From the NCBI GenBank assembly GCA_030490835.1, contig CM059973.1, forward strand, positions 48,860,008 through 48,924,007: a stretch of DNA of 64,000 bases, read 5' to 3'. A program made the translations under genes and the position numbers. A model generated the notes under the pieces. It was not told the DNA's origin and ran no database searches. It saw only the letters and a list, made by a program, of their open reading frames with translations. Of the stretch, positions 51,298-61,296 are shown one piece after another (within the stretch, counting starts at the first letter, position 1; each line of letters opens with the position of its first letter). The stretch is from Annona cherimola. Its lineage: Eukaryota; Streptophyta; Magnoliopsida; Magnoliales; Annonaceae.

Positions 51298-52853
51298 TCA
51301 ATCGATCAAAAATAATGATTTGGTGAATTGAAATTGAGAGATCGGATATGGGATTGGTTTGATAGGACAATGATGGGCCGATGAGTATACTAGAGAAGCG
51401 TGATCTGGAGTTGCTGCTTTATGAACTGATCCTGACTCGTAAGGATCGAGTTCAAGCATGGGTGTCTTCTTATGTCGTCCGGATGCAAGATGATAGCGGA
51501 TAGTCCGCATTTCCCGCTCGATTCTGTCTTGCCGGGAGTGCATATCCTCGATTGCATTTAGAACGCCGGCGACGAGACTGGTCATCCTATTCTCTTGGTG
51601 ACCCATTTCTTCCCGTAGAGCTGATATTTCATCCTTTATACTCTGAAGCGTAGCTGCTTGTGATGGAATATTAGGTTCTCTATCGGGTGCAGCGGATCCG
51701 TGCGGTGAATAGGATCCGTGCGATGGAGGAGAAACGGCCCGTGCAGGTGATGCCATAGGAGGTTGCTCCCCCTCAGTTTGTGCATCGTCCTCTGCTTCTC
51801 GTGCTGGCTCGCCAAGCTTCTCTCGGATGCGATCATCCCTAAATTGCTCCAGATTGATTTTCATGCGTTGGAGCAAAGCCTCGTTGATGGCGTTTGTCGT
51901 CTTGGGGACTTCAAATGGTTCCCGTCAATGTCTAGCCCAACCCGCTCAAAAATCTTGGTGATCCAAGATCCGTAAGGTAACACGCCTCTCGGATTGTCTT
52001 TCCTGCATGCCAAGGCTTCTAAGAATAGTCTGGGAAGACTAATCTTGATTTTGTTCACTAATTTCCATAGAATCATTGCTTCTTGAGGATTCAATTGATT
52101 CCTGCCGCCTCCTTTTGGTAAGATACAGTGGGCGATCAATAGACGGTTGACCCTGAGTCTGGGAGGAAGATCCATATAATGCAGGAATTTGGTGCCTGCA
52201 TGATATTTGTTACTTTTGGTCAATTCATTGTAGACCGTGTCCATAGTTAGATCCTTGGGAAGCCTTTCTTCATCAAAAGGTACTTGAAGAATGTTTCCAA
52301 TTCTTCTCAGGGCTTCGTCTTGATCTAGATAGTTGATACTCCCAAAATGTATTTCAGTGCCTTTGACATAAGTGCAAAACTTGGTGTCGTCCCATAGATA
52401 ATAAAACTGTCTTGTGAGATCAGGATAGATTCGTTCATCGGATTTGAATAGTTGTATCCAACCTTGGAAATCCAACAATTCTTCTATGTCGAACTCATAG
52501 TCATTAAGGAACTTGAAATCTATGATCTTAGGAATGAATACCTTTCGTTCATAGAAGTTTTTGTAGAAGCGACTATGCTGTATCTCGGTCCTGAAGTAGG
52601 TAGTGGGCATTTTTAGGACTTGCCCCTTCTTGATAGGAATCCTCGAAGAATACGAGCTTTCAGGTTGGCTTTCAGATTGTGGAGCTCGATCAGTTGACTG
52701 GGTTGTGGTCTGAAATCGAACCCTTCTACCCGTTGAGGTTGACGGTTCCTCTCTAGCTCTTTTAGCGGGTGTTCTTTGTTTTCTAGGAACCTCTTCGGTT
52801 TGTGTACGAACCCTTTTGGGGTAAGGTTTTGATACTGCCCCTTTTGGTGCCAT
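51298..52853 (-). pseudogene. Copia C ORF3, env-like protein (one frameshift)
   Basis: Start MAPKGAVSKPYPKRVRTQ at 52853 (330-codon first part). The basic N-terminus (KQRTPAKRAREE) resembles a nuclear localisation signal. The conserved domain (about residues 80-260) has YFRTEIQHSRFYKNFYERK, FLNDYEFDIEELLDFQGW, YPDLTRQFYYLWDD and YVKGTEI, like the putative plant transposon protein domain of SIRE-type ORF3. A lost G near 51921 (GGGG in Copia B, GGG here) shifts the frame; the second part (51876-51298, 192 codons) has a Pro/Ser/His-rich stretch and a predicted coiled coil (SIKDEISALREEMGHQENRM). No signal peptide or membrane span is evident, so true envelope function is doubtful. Confidence 0.85.
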
Positions 52854-53490
52854 TGAAATGGTTTGGAGTTGGAGACTGAGAGATAGGAATGGAGATTTGA
52901 GAGAACTGTGAGAGAGAGAGCTCAGAGAGTTGGGAGAGAAAAAGAGAGCTGAGAGGACTAAGAGGAGATGGGTCTTTTAGAGGGGAGAAAATGAAACAGA
53001 TAGAGAGCAATTGCTAGAATTCTAGAATTAGAACAATCTGCCGGTTTTTCGAAAGAAAACAGAGAGAGAAATGACGAGAGAGAGAGAGAACTGATACCAA
53101 TAGAGAGAGAGAGAGAGAGAGCGAGCGGAATCGAAGAGGAATGACTGGCGAGGATCTTTAGTAGGAGAAATCGCCGGAGAAGAAAAGGAAACAGGGTTGT
53201 CGCCGGAGGAGAGAAGAGGAAAAACAGAGAGACGGAGAGAAATGGGTGGAAGAAAGAGAGAAGAGAAGAAGAAAAAGAAAAAAAAATGCGGAAGTCGGAC
53301 GGTCGCACTCACGGAGTCGACTTTGCCCTAGGCGAAGTCGACTTCGGTCCCTCGGAGTCGACTTCGCTCCTGAAGCGGAGTCGACTTCACTTTCCCAAGT
53401 CGACTTGGCGAAGTCGACTTGGCTCCCATGGAGTCGACTTGACTCATCAGATTTGCCTTTTTCAAATTTTGGTTTCTTGTTTTAATTTTC
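52854..53490 (-). promoter_or_regulatory. Copia C pol-ORF3 spacer: GTCGAC array and pyrimidine-rich strip
   Basis: At 53310-53450 seven GTCGAC palindromes lie within about 125 bases; the same motif fills U3 of the LTR. Downstream on the minus strand (53300-52900) the sequence is almost all pyrimidine with a CT run near 53100-53120, up to the ORF3 ATG. Overlapping frames here (such as TTTCCC-encoded Phe/Ser/Leu runs) are composition artefacts. An internal promoter or a splice acceptor for ORF3 are possible roles. Confidence 0.6.
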
Positions 53491-56400
53491 CTAATTTAGT
53501 TCTATCATTCCCATATCATTCCTAATTTTATAAAATGATTCTTTGGCTAATGGTTTGGTAAAGATATCAGCAATTTGGTCTTCTGTTTTCACATATTCTA
53601 AGCATACATCATGATTCTCAACATGTTCACGAATGAAATGATGTCTCACATCAATATGCTTGGTTCTTGAATGCAATACAGGATTTTTAGTTAAACAAAT
53701 TGCACTTGTATTATCACATCTAATAGGAATATCAACATAATCAATACCATAATCTTTCAACTGTTGTTTCATCCAAAGTAATTGGGCACAACAACTACTG
53801 GCGGCTATGTATTCGGCTTCCGCAGTAGATAGAGCAACACTTGTTTGTTTTCTTGAATACCATGAAACCAACATATGTCCAAGAAACTGACAAGTTCCAC
53901 TAGTACTCTTTCTATCTACTTTGTATCCGGCAAAATCTGCATCCGAATAGCCGATTAGATCAAAGGTTGACCCTTTTGGATACCATAGTCCAAGGTTTGT
54001 AGTTTTTATCAAATATTTAAAAATTCTTTTTACAGCAAGTAGATGTGATTCTTTAGGACATGCTTGAAATCTAGAGCACATACAAACACTAAATAAGATA
54101 TCGGGTCTAGAAGCAGTTAAGTATAACAAGGATCCAATCATGCTTCTATAGAGCTTTTGATCGATACTTTTACCGTTTTCGTCCGTGTCGATCTTGATTG
54201 TTGAACTCATTGGAGTGTTTGCCCCTTTGCTATTCTGCATTCCAAATTTCTTGAGCATCTCTTTGACATATTTTGACTGATTTAGAAATATTCCTTCATT
54301 CTGTTGTTTGATTTGCAGTCCAAGAAAGAAATTTAATTCTCCCATCATGCTCATTTCGAACTCGCTCTGCATTATCTTAGAAAATTATTGACATAGACTT
54401 TCGTCAGTAGCACCGAATATTATGTCATCCACATAAATTTGTACAATCAAAATATTTTCATTTTTGTTCTTAATGAACAAAGTAGTGTCTACTTTCTCTC
54501 TTTGAAACTCATGATCAATCAAGAATCTATTTAACCTTTCATACCAAGCTCTTGGTGCTTGTTTTAGTCCATATAATGCTTTGGTTAATTTATAAACAAA
54601 CTTTGATTGATCTTTTTCTTCAAAACCAGGGGGTTGTTCAACATATACTTCTTCATTCAAATAACCATTCAAAAATGCGCTTTTTACATCCATTTGAAAC
54701 AATTTGAAGTTCATATGAGAAGCAAATGCTAGTAGGATGCGTATGGCTTCTAATCTAGCCACGGGTGCATATGATTCGTCAAAATCAATTCCTTCTTCTT
54801 GGGAATACCCTTTGGCTACTAATCTTGCCTTGTTTCTAATTACAAGACCGCTTTCGTCTAATTTGTTCCTAAATACCCATTTGGTACCAATGACGGTATG
54901 ATTGTTTGGTCTAGGAACTAAATGCTATACATTATTTCTTTCGAATTGATTTAGCTCTTCTTGCATTGCAATAACCCAGTTTTCATCATTAAGAGCTTGT
55001 TCAATGGTATTTGGTTCAATTTTCGATACAAACGCATATTGGCCATAAACATTTTGTTTTGATTTTCTAGTTTTTACTCCTTCATATATATTTCCAATAA
55101 TTTGTTCAATTGGATGGGCATTTTTGAACTTTAAATCAGTTGGAGGTTTGTAAGAGTCATTACCTTCACTTACCTCTTCCTCCACTAGATTTTCTGGCTT
55201 GAACTCGAGTTCCTTTGGTTGTTCTTTGCCTTTTGTTTCATCTGCATCACTTAGTTCATTCTCCTTTCTCGGAGTTTGGTTAATTTCATCAAATACAACA
55301 TGAATGGATTCTTCTACAACTTGGTTTCGTTTGTTAAATACTCTATATGCTTTGCTATTTGATGAATAACCAAGGAATATAGCCTCATCACTTTTGGCAT
55401 CTAATTTGCCCAAATTGGTTTTTCCATTGTTCAAAACATAACATGTACATCCAAAAGCATGAAAATATGAGATATTTGGTTTCCTTCCTTTCCATAGTTC
55501 ATATGGGGTCTTTTTCAAGATTGCTCGAATGGTAACTCGGTTCAAAACATGACAAGCTGTACTCACAGCTTCACCCCAAAATTTCTTGGATAGATTGCTC
55601 TCATTTAGCATAGTTCTAGCCATCTCTTGTATAGTTCTATTTTTCCTTTCAACTACTCCATTTTGTTGTGGAGTTCTTGGTGCAGAAAATGTGTGGTGAA
55701 TTCCTTTCTTATTACAAAATTCCATGAATCGTTTGTTTTCGAATTCGCCACCATGATCGCTTCTTATGGTCACAATAGTACTCTGTTTTTCATTTTGCAC
55801 CAAATTCACAAAAGTTGCAAACATAGAGAAGGCTTCATCTTTACTAGCTAAGAGAATTATCCATGTGAATCTTGAAAAATCATCAACTATGACAAATACA
55901 TATTTCTTTCCACCAATGGTTAGAATGTCGGATGGCCCGTATAGATCCATGTGTAGTAATTCAAGTGGCCTAGTGGTGGAAATTTCCTTTTTTGTAGAGA
56001 AAGACATCTTTGGTTGTTTAGATAATTGACATGCCTTGCAAATCTTGTTTTTGTCATATTTTAATTTTGGTAATCCCTCTACCAAACCCTTTTTCAATAG
56101 GGTCTTTATGTTGCCCATGTTTATATGTCCAAGCCTCTTGTGCCAAACCCATGGATCGTTATCAATGGCCATTAGACATTGACCATCTAATTCATCAAGT
56201 GAAACCAAATAAACATTTTCATGTCTTTTGCCACTAAACATGATATGTTCTCCATCAAATACATTACATATAGATGATTCAAACACAACTTTGTATCCCT
56301 TATCACATAATTGGCTAATACTCATTAAATTGTGTTTGAGTCCTTCAACAAACAAAACATCTTCCATCCAAGCATTTGAAATACTATGTATATTTCCTTT

Positions 56401-56595
56401 ACCTTTAATCTTACCTTTTTCATTATTGCCAAAGGCAACTATTCCATCGTTGCAAGGCTTAAGTTTATGAAACAAACTTCTTTCACCGGTCATATGCCTT
56501 GAGCAACCGCTATCCATGAACCATTCATTGTTTGCCTTTGCCTTTAAACATGTCTGAAAAAATAAGCAAATAAATCTTATCTCCTTGGTACCCAT
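53491..56595 (-). pseudogene. Copia C pol: protease, integrase, RT, RNase H (two stops)
   Basis: About 1034 codons in one frame. Protease box FMDSGCSRHMTGE at residues 27-39. Integrase zinc finger H152, H157, C186, C189; catalytic D217, D280, E316 (MDLYGPSD, RSDHGGEF, NGVVERKNR). RT box YVDD at 54435-54424; RNase H with SDADFAG, AEAEYIA and RCDNTSAICL. Nonsense codons: TAG at 54927-54925 (Trp in Copia B) and TAA at 54387-54385 (Glu in Copia B). Otherwise intact, ending MIELN. Its frame differs from gag by -1 and overlaps the gag end by 19 bases from the first ATG. Confidence 0.95.
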
Positions 56596-58379
56596 TTCAT
56601 GGGTCCATTTGGGTTAGTAATATACATCAACTTTTGTTGTTCTAACTTGGAAAGCCCAAATCTTGTGTTTCTTGGAACCCAAACTAACTTAGCACCATGG
56701 TCATATAGTTTCTTAAAATTACATTTGTAAGTCTTATGACCCATCTTATTGCAGAAATTACAAGCCAAAGGTAATCTTGGAGTGGGTCTCCAAGCATGCA
56801 AAGGTTCAATCATTGGTCTTCTAGTCCACTTAAAATTTTTCTTTTGTGGCTTGTATATAGATGCAGTTTTAGTTTGATATTTCTCAAGTGTTTGTACATT
56901 TGATTTGCTGCTTTCTCCATGCTCAAATGTATGATACCCAAGACCTCTTTTATGTGTTTGGGAGGTCATATTCAGAAACATTTTAACACTTTCTCCTGGA
57001 TTAGAGAACTTAGCTAATGATTCATTTAATGATTTGTTCTCCATTTTCAGCAATTCATTTTCATCTTTCAATTTGTCTAATCTTTCTGCAAGTTTACCAT
57101 TTACAATTATTGTTGCATCACATTGTTTCTTCTTAATTGTAAACTTGCTTCCTAATTTCTTCATTTCTTCGTATAATGAATCATATGCAGTTTGTAGTTC
57201 ATCTAATTCAGTGCATTTGAGGCATTCTTGAAAGGAAGAATAACTTGAATTAGAAAGAGAGAGTTTGGAACTTACCTCTTCATTGCTTGTGCATTTTGTT
57301 GAGGTAGCTTGTTCTTCTTGCTCGATTTGTGCCATACAGCAAATTCTCGCACATTCTTCCGCTTTGATTTCGTCGATTGAGGAGCTACTCGTTGTAGATT
57401 CCTCGTCATTCACGTACATGCCTCTTCCTTTGTATTTCTGGAATCTTCTATTGTCCCCTCGATCCTTTCTTTGTTCTTTTGCCTTGTTTTCTTCGGGAGT
57501 TGGACATTGAGCCTGCATATGTCCCGAACCGCCGCATCGGTAGCACTTGGTTGATTCTTTCTTCTTCTCTCTGGGAGTTCTTTCTTTGAAACTTCTGAAA
57601 TTTTTGCCTTTTCTCACAAATTTTCTGAAGCGTTTTGTGAGTAGGGCAATCTCATCGTCGTTTTGAGAAGAAGAGGTGTCGTCAGTGTCTTGTGCGGCTT
57701 TCAAGGCAATTGCTCTTTTGCCCCTGTGTTGATCTTCGTTTCTTTTCTTAATTAGCTCATGTGACATGAGTGAGCTAATTAAGTCTTCAAGCTTTAGTGT
57801 GTTAAGGTCCTTGGCTTCTTCTATTGCAGTGATTTTTGGGGTCCATGATTCGGGTAGAGCTCTTAAAATCTTCATGACCTGCTCAGATTCAGAAATAGCT
57901 TTTCCAAGACCTTTTAGAGCATTAGTAATCTTTGAGAACCTAGCAAACATTTCAGAAATATTTTCTGTTTCTAGCATTCTAAAGTTCTCTAGTTCACCAA
58001 TCAAAATATTCCTTCTCGTCCCTTGGACTTGAGAAGTTCCTTCGTAGATAGAGGTTAGTGTATCCCATATCTCTTTAGCGGTTAAGCAAGAGGATACTCT
58101 ATCATACTTGGAAGCAGTGAGAGCACAAAATAAAGAGTTCATAGCTTTGGCGTTGCTCTTAACAGTTCTTACTTCCTCATCGGTCCATTTGGAAGCTCGT
58201 TCATCGGTAGGCAAAGTTACTCCATCTTGGATAGCAATCCAAGAATCCATATCGGTAGCCATGATGAGTTGCTTCATACGAAGCTTCCAATATCCAAAAT
58301 TGTTTCCATCAAACAACGGTGGCCTTGTAAAGGATTGGCCTTCAGTAAAGGCGGGAACGGAAGTAGATTGGGATGTCAT
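56577..58379 (-). CDS. Copia C gag polyprotein
   Basis: 600 codons, uninterrupted, start MTSQSTSVPAFTEGQ 35 bases after the primer-binding site. Residues 20-260 form the copia-type gag region (GYWKLRMKQLIM, EIWDTLTSIYEG, LPESWTPKITAIEEAKDL). Two CX2CX4HX4C zinc knuckles: C279-C292 (CYRCGGSGHMQAQC) and C540-C553 (CNFCNKMGHKTYKC). A coiled coil is likely at about 390-455. The product would form cytoplasmic virus-like particles and bind the RNA. It ends MKWVPRR; pol follows in the -1 frame. Intactness fits the low LTR divergence. Confidence 0.93.
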   Translation of the reverse strand: MTSQSTSVPAFTEGQSFTRPPLFDGNNFGYWKLRMKQLIMATDMDSWIAIQDGVTLPTDERASKWTDEEVRTVKSNAKAMNSLFCALTASKYDRVSSCLTAKEIWDTLTSIYEGTSQVQGTRRNILIGELENFRMLETENISEMFARFSKITNALKGLGKAISESEQVMKILRALPESWTPKITAIEEAKDLNTLKLEDLISSLMSHELIKKRNEDQHRGKRAIALKAAQDTDDTSSSQNDDEIALLTKRFRKFVRKGKNFRSFKERTPREKKKESTKCYRCGGSGHMQAQCPTPEENKAKEQRKDRGDNRRFQKYKGRGMYVNDEESTTSSSSIDEIKAEECARICCMAQIEQEEQATSTKCTSNEEVSSKLSLSNSSYSSFQECLKCTELDELQTAYDSLYEEMKKLGSKFTIKKKQCDATIIVNGKLAERLDKLKDENELLKMENKSLNESLAKFSNPGESVKMFLNMTSQTHKRGLGYHTFEHGESSKSNVQTLEKYQTKTASIYKPQKKNFKWTRRPMIEPLHAWRPTPRLPLACNFCNKMGHKTYKCNFKKLYDHGAKLVWVPRNTRFGLSKLEQQKLMYITNPNGPMKWVPRR

Positions 58380-58413
58380 ATCAATAAGATCTCTTTGGTA
58401 AACTCAAAGACCT

Positions 58414-58425
58414 GCTCTGATACCA
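58414..58425 (-). other. Copia C primer-binding site
   Basis: TGGTATCAGAGC on the minus strand, two bases inside the 5' LTR; perfect complement of the initiator-methionine tRNA 3' end as used by most copia elements. Confidence 0.95.
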
Positions 58426-58427
58426 CT

Positions 58428-60116
58428 TGTTGGTCCCGAGTTGATGGCTAAAACCAAGAGGGGAGGGGTGAATTGGGTTCTTTAAAAATTTCTTTTGATA
58501 AATCAAAAATCTTAACCCCTTGAAAAAATTAATCCCCTTTTTAAGCGAATGGAGAGTAAATAAGATAAAGCAGTAAAAATAAGTAGAACACAAGATTTAT
58601 AGTGGTTCGGGCAAACCTTCCCTACTCCACTCTTCCAAGCTCACACTCCGTTGTGACTTGGGTTCCACTATGTATTCCACGAATACACTTAGAGTCGCTG
58701 CTCTCTTCTAGATTTAAAGCTCTAGGGGGCATATACAACTAGAGCCACTTGCTCTCTTCTAGATTCAAAGCTCTAGGGGGCATATACAATCACTTGCACA
58801 AGTAGGTGATGAGTCTCACTCCAATCACACCCTACTTTGCATATACTTGATCTTAGCTACCCAAGCTAAATCAAGATTTATACAACAAGATAATAAAAAT
58901 AAGCAAAAACTACACTTTACAGATTTGTGTAGGCAGATTTGAGCTCGAGTAAGAAATCAAAAGTAGCTTGAATGATGATTGTTGAAGCAACTTGCAGTTT
59001 GAAGCTCTTTCTTCCTTTGAAATTCTCAAATATGGAGAAAAGGAATTTGAAAGTCTTTCTTGCACTTCTTTTCTCTCTTTGATCTTTAGAGTAGTGTATC
59101 TTGTGTCTTCTCACGTTCATTTGAATGTCCTTTTATAGAATGAGGAAGATTGGAACGTTGTAGGAGTGGTTGGTGCGCAATAAATGAACTTCAACGTTCA
59201 AAAATTTGAACGTTATACCCAAGTCGAAGGTGGAGTCGACTTGGGATGCGACTTGGCTACCCAAGTCGCATCTGGAGTCGACTTCATCTGCGACTCCAGT
59301 TCTTCGGATTTTCAAGTCTAAGGCTTGGTCGACTTGACTTCAGACTTCGACCCAAGTCGATACTGAAGTCGACTTGGCCTGCGACTTGGCTTGAGTTTTG
59401 CTGAAGCTGGTTTGAATTTCAAGTTGAGTTCTTCTTAGATGATTCATGCATTGGATTTTGATAGACATAATTTGAATCATTCTTGTATCCTTGTCTTTGA
59501 GCTTGATAGACTTGATTTGATGTAGTACATGAATCTTGACTATGAATTGGACTCATTTGATCTTCATCTTGATTCTTTGGACTTGATAAACCTGGTTTGA
59601 AGTCCTTCAGGCAATCATGCCTTGAGCTTGAATGATATATTCTCTTGAATGGCTTGAAAAACTGCATCTTTGAAATTTGAATCCCTCAAGTCGCAGATGG
59701 AGTCGACTTGGCCTACGACTTCACCCAAGTTGCACATGGAGTCGACTTGGCCTGCGACTTGGGCAGCTTTGTGCCCCAAAATCAGCGCTGGACACTATTT
59801 TGCATTTGAAGTCGATAGCGAGGTCGACTTCGTCTGCGACTTGGGAACCCAAGTCGCATGTGGAGTCGACTTGACCTGCGACTTCACTTGTGTCTTTTGA
59901 GGTTCTTTCTCAAGTCGATATTTGGGTCGACTTTGGGATCGACTTCATCCTAAGTCGAAGTCCAAGTCGACTTGAGGTTCGACTTGGCCACCTGAGTTTT
60001 TTTTAAATCACATAACAAACTCATTAGTACTCAAAATATACTCAAGTTAGTCTTTGTTGATCATCAAAACTCAGTATTTGATTAATTTGTTTTGTTTTGA
60101 AGCATTGTTTCCAACA
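58428..60116 (-). repeat. Copia C 5' LTR
   Basis: Same length and structure as 49272-50960. About ten GTCGAC palindromes in U3 (59230-59375 and 59695-59970) lie upstream, on the minus strand, of a TATA box TTCTATAAAA at 59140-59131. Confidence 0.95.
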
Positions 60117-60121
60117 CAAAG

Positions 60122-61258
60122 TGCTTAACTAGTCAAAGGGTGAAGGAAGATCACTAACGGATGCCGGGAAAGCTTCAGTCTTTAGAAATTCCCGAATGGA
60201 AATGGGATGATATAACAATGGATTTTATTGAAGAATTACCCAAGACATAGGCCGAAAATGAGTTTATATGGGTAATAGTGGACCAATTATCCAAGGTTGC
60301 ATATTTTATACTCATAAAGAGAACTTATACAACTAAAAGATTGGCTAAAGTGTACTACAAGGATATTGTACGACTCCATGGAGGGCCTAAATCCATAGTA
60401 TCCGATTGAGATACGAATTTCACGTCTCGATTTTGGAAGAGTTGACATGAAACCCTAGACACCCATCTAAAGTTTAGCACGACATTTCATACCAAGACCG
60501 ATGGACAAACGGAGCGAGTAAATCAGATTATTGAGGATATGCTCCGTATGTGTACACTATAATTCAAAGGATCGTGGGATGAATATGTATTGATAGCGAA
60601 GTTCGCATACAATAACAGTTACCAAGCTAGTATTCAAATGGCACCATTTGAAGCATTATATGGACGAAGGTGTTGAACACCATTAAACTGGGATGAAGTT
60701 GGAAAGAAAAAGCTTTCCCCAGACTTGTCTCAGCAAATGGCAAACAAAGTACAAGTTATTCACCAGTGTATGCTCACAGCCCAAAGTCAGCAAAAGAGTT
60801 ACACAAACTGCAAGAAAAGGAATTTGAATATCCAAGTCGGCGAACATGTTTTTATAAAGGTCACGCCATTCAAAGGAGTCACAAGGTTTGAGAAGAGAGG
60901 CAAGTTGAATCCTAGGTTTATTGGGTCAGTTGAAGTGTTAGAGAAAATTGGGAAGTTAGCTTATAGAATAGCATTACCTCCAGCCCTAGCTTTAGTCCAT
61001 AATATTTTTCATATTTCTATGTTAAGAAAGTATGTTCCAGATCCAACACATGTGTTAGTAGCAGAGAACCTGCCAATTCAAGATCATTTGAATTATGAGG
61101 AAAGACCTGTTAAGATTCTGGATCATAAAGTGCAAAAGCTTCAGAATAGAGAAATCGAGTACGTTAAAGTTTAATGGAATAGATATTCCGAAAGCGAGGC
61201 TACTTGGGAACTGAAGGAAGAGGTAGAAAGGAAGAATCCTCAGTTATTCCAAAAGTAG
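60122..61258 (+). pseudogene. Tekay2 integrase core and chromodomain (decayed)
   Basis: Reading resumes after Copia C. Integrase core: MDFIEELPK, VIVDQLSKVAYF, the second Asp in SIVSD near 60400 and the Glu in TDGQTERVNQIIEDM near 60510. Stops at about 60249, 60408, 60445, 60560 and 60675 break it. The last open part (60725-61174, 149 codons) covers GEHVFIKVTPFKGV, RFIGSVEVLEKIG and HNIFHISMLRKYVPDPTHVL, typical of the gypsy integrase C-terminus. EERPVKILDHKVQKLQNREI and, past a TAA at 61172, SESEATWELKEEVERK form a chromodomain-like end, which in chromoviruses directs insertion to chromatin. Confidence 0.9.
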
Positions 61259-61281
61259 ACGGTTTCGAGACGAAACCTATT

Positions 61282-61296
61282 ATAAGGGGGGAGGAT
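61282..61296 (+). other. Tekay2 polypurine tract
   Basis: TAAGGGGGGAGGAT directly before TGTAATACCC of the 3' LTR. Confidence 0.85.

Larger units (their letters stand above)
49272..60116 (-). mobile_element. Copia C: young full-length SIRE/Maximus-like Ty1/copia element
   Basis: 10845 bases. LTRs 49272-50960 (3') and 58428-60116 (5'), 1689 bases each, with about 16 differences by eye, mostly transitions. Perfect TSD CAAAG at 49267-49271 and 60117-60121. Primer-binding site, gag, pol, env-like ORF3 and polypurine tract are all present in minus-strand order. It splits the Tekay2 integrase, whose reading resumes at 60122. Gag is open; pol has two nonsense codons; ORF3 has one frameshift. It is the youngest large insertion in the window. 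Confidence 0.96.

Noticed and set aside
52958..53312. Pyrimidine-rich 116- and 94-codon frames (Phe/Ser/Leu-rich, membrane-like)
   Set aside because: Composition artefact of the CT-rich strip; overlapping frames give the same low-complexity text and Copia B has no conserved counterpart.
56555..56592. A 38-nt intron at the Copia C gag-pol junction
   Set aside because: A GT at the expected place joins the frames, but 38 nt is below the usual minimum for plant introns and the GT is AT in Copia B. A longer intron ending at the same CAG remains possible.
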